DNA of 64,000 nucleotides from Clostridium beijerinckii (lineage in GTDB: Bacteria > Bacillota > Clostridia > Clostridiales > Clostridiaceae), in contig NZ_CP073653.1 of NCBI RefSeq assembly GCF_018223745.1, forward strand, positions 1,479,001 through 1,543,000, read 5' to 3'. The stretch's first letter is position 1, and every line of letters begins with the position of its first letter. This document shows positions 29,680 to 36,773 of this stretch, piece by piece. The notes under the pieces are model-generated. The model was not told where the DNA came from, did not search any database, and worked only from the letters and a program-made list of their open reading frames with translations. A program made the translations under genes and the position numbers.

Positions 29680-29820
29680 ATGAAGAATAAGCCTTATGAT
29701 AAAAGAAACAGTATTAGTAGTTTAGGAAGTGATTTGACTACAGCAATTCAGAATTTCCATTATTCTGGAGAAGAGATTAAAAAAATCACTAATAAAAAGG
29801 ATAATAAAATTGAGAGATAA
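29680..29820 (+). CDS. Small uncharacterised protein, 46 residues
   Basis: ATG 29680 follows CGGGGAGAC at good spacing and reads 46 codons to TAA. The product is strongly charged and lysine-rich with no membrane segment. It contains SSLGSDLTTAIQNF, which resembles MSVGNFTKHAVENF in the small ORF at 30011-30166 (S, small hydrophobic, G, six residues, then A-I/V-Q/E-N-F). I do not recognise a family. It points towards the AmmeMemoRadiSam genes but a family C repeat intervenes, so it may be a separate transcript. Confidence 0.6.
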   Translation: MKNKPYDKRNSISSLGSDLTTAIQNFHYSGEEIKKITNKKDNKIER

Positions 29821-29852
29821 GTAATTTTCTTTGAAACTGTTTTGGTTAAAGA

Positions 29853-29962
29853 CGTATATATCTAGCAAAAATAATCATTCATCATTATTCTAAAAATATT
29901 GCAAGAATTTTAGGTTTAATCGTGAATTGTGAAATATGCATTGTGAATTGCAACATATATAT
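29853..29962. repeat. Family C short interspersed repeat, copy C2
   Basis: Shares with C1 the blocks TTCTAAAAATATTGCAAGAA and GTGAATTGCAACATATATAT, about 85% identical by eye over the core. It separates the two small ORFs. Confidence 0.8.
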
Positions 29963-30010
29963 TTAAAGAAAATTAGCTTAAATAATTCTTTAGAAAGGAG
30001 AATTTAACTA

Positions 30011-30166
30011 ATGAGTAGAAATAGTGAAGGTAATAAATTTAAGAACATTATGAGTGTTGGAAATTTCACTAAACATGCAGTAGAAAATTTCGAAGAAAAT
30101 ATAGTAAATCAAAGAAACTATTTAGAAAAGGTTAAGGAAAATGAAAAATCTAGAGAAAATCAATAG
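30011..30166 (+). CDS. Small uncharacterised protein, 51 residues
   Basis: ATG 30011 follows AAAGGAGAATTTAACTA; 51 codons to TAG. It is hydrophilic and probably helical (FEENIVNQRNYLEKVKENEK). It lies 21 bp before the Memo-AMMECR1 fusion gene, whose ribosome binding site begins right after this stop, so it is likely co-transcribed with that system. It has the spaced motif in common with the 46-residue ORF upstream. Function unknown. Confidence 0.65.
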   Translation: MSRNSEGNKFKNIMSVGNFTKHAVENFEENIVNQRNYLEKVKENEKSRENQ

Positions 30167-30187
30167 TTCCAATTAGGAGGTGAGAAC

Positions 30188-31594
30188 ATGGAAAATATAC
30201 TAGGTTATTATTTAATGCCGCATCCGCCAATAATTATACCAGACATAGGTAAAGGAGAAGAAAAGAAAATAGAGGAAACAAGTTTGGCATGCAATGAAAT
30301 AGGGAGAGAAGTAGCAGATATTAAACCAGATACAATAATAATTATAACACCTCATGCTACAATGTTTTCTGATGCAATAGCCATATCAGACGAGGAAAGA
30401 ATTTCAGGAGATTTAAGCCAATTTAGATGTACAAACATAAAAATGGATATTCCTATAGATAAAGAATTTAATGTTAAACTTGGCACTGCATGTCATGTAG
30501 AAGGAATTCCGTCAGTCCTTGTAGATTGGGAATTATTACGTAGATATAATGTTAATTATGAATTAGACCATGGAAGTATAGTACCACTATATTTCATTAA
30601 TAAATATTACAACGATTATAAATTAGTTCACATTACTTACTCAATGATAGGGGATATTAACTTATATAAATTTGGTATGGAGATAAAAAATGTAGCAGAA
30701 GAATTAAATAGAAAAGCTGTTATTATAGCAAGTGGAGACCTTTCGCATAAGCTTAAAGATGAAGGACCATATTCATATTCACCATATGGAGAATTGTTTG
30801 ATAAAGCTCTTTTAGGTAACCTCGAAAAAGGAGATGTTTTAGGAGCCTTTAATATGAATAGAACTATGATTAGTGAGGCTGGACAATGTGGGTTAAATTC
30901 GGTTTATATACTTCTTGGAGCAATGGAAGGCAAAGAAATAAAAGGAGAGCTTTTATCGTATCAGGGAACTTTTGGAGTGGGATATGGAGTAATGAAACTT
31001 AGTAGACAGCACCAAGATAGGAACTATTTAGACGAGCTAACAAAATATAAAGAAGAAAAACTGAAAGCAAAGCTAAATGAGAGTAATTCCTATGTAAAAC
31101 TTGCAAGGGAGAATTTAAATCATTATTTTTCTCACGGAAAAAGTATAGAAGATATCTCTAATTTGCCAAAAGAACTATTAAATGAAAGACACGGTGTCTT
31201 TGTGTCTTTAAAGAAGTTTGGCAATCTTAGGGGATGTATAGGAACAATTGCACCAACAACAGGTTCTGTGGGTGAGGAAATAATAAGAAATTCTATAGAA
31301 GCAGCTATGAGTGATCCAAGATTTCCAGAAGTTTCAGAAGATGAAATGGATGATATTGATATATCTGTAGATGTTCTTATGGATTCGGAACCATGTAATA
31401 AGGAAGATTTAGATCCTAAAAAATATGGAGTCATTGTTTCTTTAGGAATGAGAAGAGGGTTATTGCTTCCGGATCTTGAAGGTGTGAATACTGTAGATGA
31501 ACAATTGCAAATTGCATGTGATAAGGCAAATATAGATTTTGACGAGGATTATAAGATAGAAAGATTTGAAGTTGTAAGATATAAGGAAGGATAG
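30188..31594 (+). CDS. AmmeMemoRadiSam system fusion protein: Memo (B) + AMMECR1 (A)
   Basis: Residues 1-265 are a Memo/LigB-like domain (YLMPHPPIIIPDIGKGEE, IIITPHATMFSDA, IASGDLSHKL), related to extradiol dioxygenases. Residues about 290-468 are an AMMECR1 domain with its hallmark LRGCIGTI and AMSDPRFPEV. In many prokaryotes these are separate proteins; here they are one chain of 468 residues. ATG 30188 follows TTAGGAGGTG. The radical SAM partner is 100 bp downstream. The reaction catalysed by the three-part system is, to my knowledge, not established. Confidence 0.93.
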   Translation: MENILGYYLMPHPPIIIPDIGKGEEKKIEETSLACNEIGREVADIKPDTIIIITPHATMFSDAIAISDEERISGDLSQFRCTNIKMDIPIDKEFNVKLGTACHVEGIPSVLVDWELLRRYNVNYELDHGSIVPLYFINKYYNDYKLVHITYSMIGDINLYKFGMEIKNVAEELNRKAVIIASGDLSHKLKDEGPYSYSPYGELFDKALLGNLEKGDVLGAFNMNRTMISEAGQCGLNSVYILLGAMEGKEIKGELLSYQGTFGVGYGVMKLSRQHQDRNYLDELTKYKEEKLKAKLNESNSYVKLARENLNHYFSHGKSIEDISNLPKELLNERHGVFVSLKKFGNLRGCIGTIAPTTGSVGEEIIRNSIEAAMSDPRFPEVSEDEMDDIDISVDVLMDSEPCNKEDLDPKKYGVIVSLGMRRGLLLPDLEGVNTVDEQLQIACDKANIDFDEDYKIERFEVVRYKEG

Positions 31595-31694
31595 ATAATA
31601 AATTTATTTAAAGTTAAAGATTTTAATAGTATAGTTTTAAAAATCAAAGATATTTATGAATAACTTATACTTTATTTAAAGAAGGTGATAAAGA

Positions 31695-32681
31695 GTGGGA
31701 AAAAAAATACCGTTTTATGAGGAAGTTAAGGATAAAGTGAGATGTAGGATATGTCCACATAATTGTTTAATAGATGAAGATAAGTTTGGAATTTGTGGAG
31801 TTAGAACGTTGGAATCTAAAGTCCCTATTGCAATAAATTATGGAGAAGTAACTTCAATGGGAGTTGATCCCATTGAGAAGAAACCCTTATATCATTTCAA
31901 ACCATCAAAAGATATTTTATCAATTGGAAGCTTTGGATGTAATATGACGTGTAGCTTTTGTCAAAATTATGAGATATCGCAGGGGAAGCCACAAACCCAA
32001 TATATAAACGTTGAAAAACTAATAGGCATTATTCCGACCATAGAAAACAATATTGGTGTTGCGTTTACTTATAATGAACCCTTTATGTGGTATGAATATA
32101 TTTATGATGCTGCAAAGGGAATAAAAGAGAGTAATACTGATACAAGTGTTGTGGTTGTTACTAATGGCTATATTAATGAAGAGCCGCTTAAGAAGCTTCT
32201 TCCTTATGTAGATGCTATGAATATCGATTTAAAGGGATATACAAATAGATACTATAATAATATTTGTGGTGCAAAACTTGAGCCTGTTCTAGAAACTATA
32301 AAAAGGTGCAGTGAATACTGTCATGTGGAAATTACCACTTTACTTGTCAGCGAAGAAAACGATTCTTTAGAAGAATCAAGGCAAATAGCTGAATTTATAG
32401 CTAGTGTTGATGAAAATATACCTCTTCATTTAAGCAGATATTTTCCAAGATATAAGATGGAGAATGAGGCTACAAAAATAGAAAAGATAACAGAAGCTCA
32501 AAATGAAGCAAAGAAATACTTGAAACATGTATATGTAGGAAATGTTCAAGGAGTTGATAATAATACTTATTGTGATAATTGCAATGAACTGCTTATTGAG
32601 AGGAATGGTTATTCAACTAATGTATTTATAAAAGACAATAAGTGCCCAAAGTGTGGTAAGGAAATAAACATAATATTGTAA
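31695..32681 (+). CDS. AmmeMemoRadiSam system radical SAM protein
   Basis: Radical SAM enzyme related to pyruvate-formate-lyase activating enzymes. The 4Fe-4S motif is Cys82-x3-Cys86-x2-Cys89 (GCNMTCSFCQNYEIS). An N-terminal cysteine set (C17, C20, C24, C34) and a C-terminal zinc ribbon (YCDNCNELL and KCPKCGKE) add metal sites. FTYNEPFMWYEY and VTNGYINEEPLKKLLPYVDA are typical of this group. Length is 328. The start is GTG 31695 after GAAGGTGA. It probably acts with the Memo-AMMECR1 fusion; the substrate is unknown. Confidence 0.93.
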   Translation: MGKKIPFYEEVKDKVRCRICPHNCLIDEDKFGICGVRTLESKVPIAINYGEVTSMGVDPIEKKPLYHFKPSKDILSIGSFGCNMTCSFCQNYEISQGKPQTQYINVEKLIGIIPTIENNIGVAFTYNEPFMWYEYIYDAAKGIKESNTDTSVVVVTNGYINEEPLKKLLPYVDAMNIDLKGYTNRYYNNICGAKLEPVLETIKRCSEYCHVEITTLLVSEENDSLEESRQIAEFIASVDENIPLHLSRYFPRYKMENEATKIEKITEAQNEAKKYLKHVYVGNVQGVDNNTYCDNCNELLIERNGYSTNVFIKDNKCPKCGKEINIIL

Positions 32682-32721
32682 AATAAAATTTAAACTTTAA
32701 ATTAATGATTAAAGAAATTGT

Positions 32722-32752
32722 AGCAGGAGAATTTAAAGCTCCTGCTTTAATT
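32722..32752. terminator. Terminator between the radical SAM gene and the next minus-strand gene
   Basis: AGCAGGAG (32722-32729) pairs with CTCCTGCT (32739-32746); the following sequence is T-rich but interrupted. It probably serves both converging genes. Confidence 0.6.
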
Positions 32753-32753
32753 A

Positions 32754-33455
32754 TTATCTGCTAGTAACTGTAAATGGATTGAATTTGATGGCACCATTAT
32801 ATTGATAAGGATAAAATTGCTTTAAGTGAGAAAGGTAATTTATCCATTGAGAAGTTAATGCCCTATAGACTCTGCAAATATCACCTTTTATGTGAGTAGA
32901 GTCATCTTTTGTCAATGTTTTATATTGTAAAAATACTATTTCATCTCTTAAATGCATTAGAGACATAAGTAAATCGGCAAAGGTTTCATGCTCTAATATA
33001 TTCTCATTACTTATAAGGTTAGATAAAATATCTCTACTTCCGAGAACTAGTTTTTCAAGCCTAGGATAATTAATTTTTTCAAAGGCTATTATGTGTTCAT
33101 AAGATTTTAGTTTATTATTAGAAGTTTTTAAGTCTATAAAATCTAGATTTAAATATTGTATATTCGCATCACCAGCTACTATTATTTCCAATAGAGTAAA
33201 ACCAATATCACTAAAAAATAATCCGACTAACATATTTAATTTACTTAAGCGTTCAAGTTTAGTACGTCTTTCTACAAGTTTATCAAATACTAGGGTTACG
33301 ACTAATATATTTATAGGGATAAAACAGAGACTCATAAAAGAGTAATAAATCGTGTTTTCCAATTGACCAAATACTAAATAGTGAATGAAAAACATTATGA
33401 ATGATAATAAAATTAAAATAAATGAAACTAATAAATAATGTGTAATATTTTTCAT
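32754..33455 (-). CDS. Uncharacterised membrane-anchored protein
   Basis: 233 residues. Two N-terminal transmembrane segments (about 7-30 and 37-58) are followed by a soluble, probably helical part of about 170 residues with many hydrophobic heptads (LERLSKLNMLVGLFF, LMSLMHLRDEIVFLQYKTL). ATG 33455 has AAAGGAGCAATT upstream. The helical part after two membrane passes suggests a signalling or anchoring role, but no catalytic motif is seen. I do not recognise a family beyond clostridial hypothetical proteins. Confidence 0.75.
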   Translation of the reverse strand: MKNITHYLLVSFILILLSFIMFFIHYLVFGQLENTIYYSFMSLCFIPINILVVTLVFDKLVERRTKLERLSKLNMLVGLFFSDIGFTLLEIIVAGDANIQYLNLDFIDLKTSNNKLKSYEHIIAFEKINYPRLEKLVLGSRDILSNLISNENILEHETFADLLMSLMHLRDEIVFLQYKTLTKDDSTHIKGDICRVYRALTSQWINYLSHLKQFYPYQYNGAIKFNPFTVTSR

Positions 33456-33657
33456 AATTGCTCCTTTAATATTAGAATTTATATAGATAACAATAGCATG
33501 TCTGACAAGTTAAGACAATTATATTTCAATATTAGAATAATAATCATTTGATTCTAATATTATGTCATATATTGGATTTGAATTGAGTTATATGATAAAA
33601 TTTATAAATATTATATTTTGTCTACAATACATGTAGATGAACATCGGAGGTAAGATA

Positions 33658-34098
33658 ATGAGTGAGAATGAGTTTGAGCAGTTTTTACATACCAACATAC
33701 CAATTACAGAAGCTATGGGCATAAGTGTTATAGAGTTTACTAAGTCGAGGGTTATACTTGCTGCTAAATTAAAACCTAATATAAATGATAAATTAACAGC
33801 GTTTGGAGGAAGTATAAATACTTTGATGACAATATGCGGATGGTCTATGGTTTTTGTAAATATTAAAGAAATTGATCCAAAGGCTCAGATAGTAATTAAA
33901 AAAAGTAATATAAATTATAGAGCTCCTATACGTGAAGATTTCACTGCACAATGTGAAATCTTGGGGGATGAAACAAGAAGAGAATTTCTCGAAACATACA
34001 CGAAACATAACAAGAGTAGATTAGATCTTAAGGTTGTTATTAAAAATAAGGGAACTGTTTTCGCAGAGTATGAGGGACAATATGTTGTATTTAAATAG
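33658..34098 (+). CDS. Hotdog-fold thioesterase, YiiD C-terminal-like
   Basis: 146 residues. The pattern MGISVIEFTKSRVILAAKL, NDKLTAFGGSINTLMTICGW and KSNINYRAPIREDFTAQCEI fits the putative thioesterase domain found at the C terminus of YiiD (PF09500), with the conserved GG-S on the hotdog helix. The substrate acyl-CoA or acyl-ACP is unknown. ATG 33658 follows CGGAGGTAAG; the in-frame ATG at 33637 precedes that motif. A VOC gene lies 54 bp downstream and may be co-transcribed. Confidence 0.82.
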   Translation: MSENEFEQFLHTNIPITEAMGISVIEFTKSRVILAAKLKPNINDKLTAFGGSINTLMTICGWSMVFVNIKEIDPKAQIVIKKSNINYRAPIREDFTAQCEILGDETRREFLETYTKHNKSRLDLKVVIKNKGTVFAEYEGQYVVFK

Positions 34099-34152
34099 AA
34101 TAATTATGGATAAATTTACAAGTATAAATAGATTTATTATGGAGGAAAAATA

Positions 34153-34560
34153 ATGGGAATAAAAGCTATGCACCATGTGTGCATTCAAACTAATAGTTAC
34201 AAAGAATCGCTTGAATTTTATAAAAATATTCTTGGGTTTGAGATTGTAGAAGAGACAAAGAATTTCCATACTAGAGATTATAATACATGGTTAAAACTAG
34301 GAACATTCATGATTGAGTTACAAACCAGCAAGAAGGGAGAAAATCTTTCTAAGTGGAATAAGTTAAGCGAAGGAATAGTTCATATGTGCTTTTTAGTGGA
34401 TAATGTTCAAGAGGAATTTAACAGGATTAAAGGTTTAGGTTATAACAATTTTAGGGTTAAAAATAATGAAGTGATATACAAAGTTGAGGATAGTTTCTTA
34501 TTTAAACTAAAGGCTCCTGAGGGCACAGAAATTGAATTTAGAGATAAAAATGAAATATAG
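34153..34560 (+). CDS. VOC / glyoxalase-like superfamily protein
   Basis: 135 residues with two beta-alpha-beta-beta-beta units: MHHVCIQTNSYKESLEFYKN at residues 5-24, TWLKLGTFMIELQ, GIVHMCFLVDNVQEEFNRIK, and a C-terminal APEGTEIEFRD. Metal ligands in such proteins are His near the N terminus, Glu in the first sheet, His in the second unit and Glu near the end; H8 or H9, E58, H76-like and E128-like are all present. The substrate is unknown. ATG 34153 follows ATGGAGG. Follows the thioesterase gene closely. Confidence 0.82.
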   Translation: MGIKAMHHVCIQTNSYKESLEFYKNILGFEIVEETKNFHTRDYNTWLKLGTFMIELQTSKKGENLSKWNKLSEGIVHMCFLVDNVQEEFNRIKGLGYNNFRVKNNEVIYKVEDSFLFKLKAPEGTEIEFRDKNEI

Positions 34561-34789
34561 ATTTCATTTTAAAGGAACTCTGTAGCCCTATGGAAGCAAA
34601 TGTAATAGAATAGAGGTAAAATGCATCTAAGAGTTCATTAGAGCAATTAAGATTCTAATAAAGAATTATGAATATAATTATTTTTGTAGTTAAAAAACAA
34701 TAATATATAATGTTTATTTGAGGAGATTGATAGCAAACGCCAACTTATATTCATATCTTACCTAAGAATAATAGTTTTAGGTGGTATGA

Positions 34790-35185
34790 ATGAAAAAAAG
34801 CTTTGGGACAGTTTTAAATTGTATTGACGGAAGGACTCAGATTCCAGTAATAAATTGGATAAAAGAAAATTTTAATGTGGAGTATGTAGATTTAATAACT
34901 GAGCCTGGAATGGATAAGATAGTGTCAGAAGGGAATCCGTTTTATTCAAGTAGATTAAAAGATAAGATTAATATTTCGGTTAAAGCTCATAAATCCAAAA
35001 TAATTGGATTGGTAGGCCATTATGACTGTGCTGCGAATCCAGTGGATGCTGAGGTTCATTATAGGCAAATAGAAGAAGCTACAAATTTGATTAAAAATTG
35101 GAATTTTTCAGTTGATACAATAGTTGGTTTATGGGTAGATGAGTTTTGGGAAGTACATGTCATTAGCTTGTATAAAAGAATTTAA
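34790..35185 (+). CDS. Small beta-carbonic-anhydrase-like protein
   Basis: 131 residues. Cys11-x-Asp13-x-Arg15 (NCIDGR) and His77-x2-Cys80 (GHYDCAAN) match the zinc ligands and Asp-Arg pair of beta-carbonic anhydrases, and the spacing (about 65 residues) is plausible. The protein is much shorter than classical beta-CAs (about 190-220) and lacks the usual N-terminal helices. It could be a minimal anhydrase or a zinc protein with another task. The ATG follows TTTTAGGTGGT. It is monocistronic with a terminator at 35206-35239. Confidence 0.65.
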   Translation: MKKSFGTVLNCIDGRTQIPVINWIKENFNVEYVDLITEPGMDKIVSEGNPFYSSRLKDKINISVKAHKSKIIGLVGHYDCAANPVDAEVHYRQIEEATNLIKNWNFSVDTIVGLWVDEFWEVHVISLYKRI

Positions 35186-35205
35186 ATATAGAACATATAT
35201 AAATT

Positions 35206-35239
35206 AGGAGCAGATGGTACTTAATCTGCTCCTGTTTTT
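35206..35239 (+). terminator. Terminator after the carbonic-anhydrase-like gene
   Basis: AGGAGCAGAT (35206-35215) and ATCTGCTCCT (35224-35233) form a perfect 10-bp stem followed by GTTTTTG. Confidence 0.88.
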
Positions 35240-35438
35240 GATGCACAAATATATTAACTACAAAGATTTAAGATATAACAAGTATAAACTAAAAAGTGTA
35301 TACAAAAAATTATCAATATATTAATTTATCCTTTTTGAATTTTATAGGCGACTTAAGCAGAAATTACAAAGTATATTTTTAGTGCGTTAGAAGAAAATAT
35401 ATTTTGTTATCAATAAAATAATAAAGGAGGAAACAAAA

Positions 35439-35810
35439 ATGGAAGCAACTATGACTAGACATTCAAATTCATTAATATCCGAAGGAAACCCAATGCAATA
35501 TTGCATTGATGCTTGCAGCAAATGTGTGCAAATATGTGAGGAATGCTTAAATTTATGTTTACAACATAGTGATGCTAGAGATCGGATGTATTGTATTAAA
35601 TCACTTCAAGATTGTGCTGAAATTTGCTCTACAACAGCTTGTTTTATTTCAAGAGGAAGCGGTCATATAAGAGAAATAGCTACTGTATGTGCTACCGTAT
35701 GTGAAAGCTGTGCAAAAGAATGCGGAAGATTCAATGATGAACATTGTCAAACTTGTGCTGATGTATGTAGTCAATGTGCTAGTGAATGTAGACATGTATT
35801 GAATATGTAA
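35439..35810 (+). CDS. Cysteine-rich four-helix copper-storage-like protein (Csp/DUF326)
   Basis: 123 residues with 19 cysteines spaced mostly every three or four positions on predicted helices (CIDACSKCVQICEECLNLC; CATVCESCAKEC; CQTCADVCSQCASEC). This is the pattern of the four-helix-bundle copper storage proteins that fill the bundle core with Cu(I). No signal peptide, so it would act in the cytoplasm (Csp3-like). ATG 35439 follows AAAGGAGGAAAC. It has its own terminator. A TetR gene follows, but in a separate transcript; no copper exporter or CsoR gene is visible. Confidence 0.85.
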   Translation: MEATMTRHSNSLISEGNPMQYCIDACSKCVQICEECLNLCLQHSDARDRMYCIKSLQDCAEICSTTACFISRGSGHIREIATVCATVCESCAKECGRFNDEHCQTCADVCSQCASECRHVLNM

Positions 35811-35866
35811 GGAATTGTTTGATTTAAGTTACATCTTGTTTTAAACATAAAAGTTTGGAAAGTATT

Positions 35867-35906
35867 AAAAATCGCTATTTTAAAGTTGAATAGCGATTTT
35901 TAATGC
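35867..35906 (+). terminator. Terminator after the Csp-like gene
   Basis: AAAAATCGCTATT (35867-35879) and AATAGCGATTTTT (35889-35901) form a perfect 13-bp stem with a 9-base loop. Confidence 0.88.
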
Positions 35907-36031
35907 TTTTGATAATTAGGAGTGATGTATTTTTTACTAGATTAAAAACAAGTAAATTATGTTTTTAGTTTCTTTATGTAGATTTTAAAAGAAAATTAAC
36001 ATTTAATAAGATAAAATTGGTGGAATATATA

Positions 36032-36060
36032 TTGACAATAAAAGAATGTTCATTTATTAT
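36032..36060 (+). promoter_or_regulatory. TetR gene promoter with embedded operator-like motif
   Basis: TTGACA (36032-36037) and TATTAT (36055-36060) are spaced 17 bp. Between them GAATGTTCATTTA (36044-36056) contains the imperfect palindrome AATGTTCATT. Eleven of its 13 bases recur before lon at 36735-36747. Autoregulation by the TetR protein is inferred. Confidence 0.55.
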
Positions 36061-36086
36061 AGAAATATAATAATAGAGGTGTTTAA

Positions 36087-36650
36087 ATGAGAAGGAAAGA
36101 CGATGAAAAGCAAAAGAACATAAAGGAAGCAGTTATTAAATTAATTCTTAAAGAAGGCTTTCACGGTACGTCTATTTCGAAGATAGCAAAAGAGGCAGGG
36201 GTATCACCTGCTACAGTATATATTTATTATGAAAATAAAGAAGTCATGTTACAAGACATATATCTTGAATATTCTGAAGATATTTTTGATTACATACTCA
36301 GTAAACTTAACAATAAGATGAATGGTCAGCAAGTTATTGAAATTATTGTTAAAGAGTATTTTATTTATATTAGGGAGCATGGAGAAGTCTTTCATTTCGT
36401 AGATCAATTTGCTAATTGTCCAGCTTTATCAAATCAATGCTTGACTAAGAGGGGAATAGATAACCTAAATAATTTTCTTGATGAAATGAAAGAAAGAAAA
36501 GTTTTTAAAAATCTTCAAAATGATAATTTAAAAGCAATACTTTTTTATCCAGTAAAATCAATTGCTATTAATTCATGTATTGATGAAAATGAAAAAATTG
36601 AGTTGCTAAAGGAACTCATTAGAATAGTGCAAGAGGCATTACTTATATAA
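36087..36650 (+). CDS. TetR/AcrR-family transcriptional regulator
   Basis: 187 residues. The N-terminal helix-turn-helix is canonical (GFHGTSISKIAKEAGVSPAT, then VYIYYENKEVML, residues about 22-55). The C-terminal ligand domain is helical and unrecognised. ATG 36087 follows AGAGGTG. It is followed by lon after 117 bp; the motif found in its own promoter recurs before lon, suggesting this regulator controls both. Ligand unknown. Confidence 0.9.
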   Translation: MRRKDDEKQKNIKEAVIKLILKEGFHGTSISKIAKEAGVSPATVYIYYENKEVMLQDIYLEYSEDIFDYILSKLNNKMNGQQVIEIIVKEYFIYIREHGEVFHFVDQFANCPALSNQCLTKRGIDNLNNFLDEMKERKVFKNLQNDNLKAILFYPVKSIAINSCIDENEKIELLKELIRIVQEALLI

Positions 36651-36734
36651 TTAAACGGACTGTTTTTTAGTGCGAGAGATTTTGTGAAATATAATTGCAG
36701 AAGTATCTCGCTATTGCTTAACTAATCTTTAAAT

Positions 36735-36756
36735 GAATGCTCGTTTAAGAATGTTC
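36735..36756 (+). promoter_or_regulatory. Candidate TetR operator before lon
   Basis: GAATGCTCGTTTA (36735-36747) matches the TetR-promoter motif 36044-36056 with two transitions, and a further GAATGTTC follows at 36749-36756. The sites end just before the lon ribosome binding site AGGAAGG. Confidence 0.5.
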
Positions 36757-36773
36757 TAATAGGAAGGATGATT

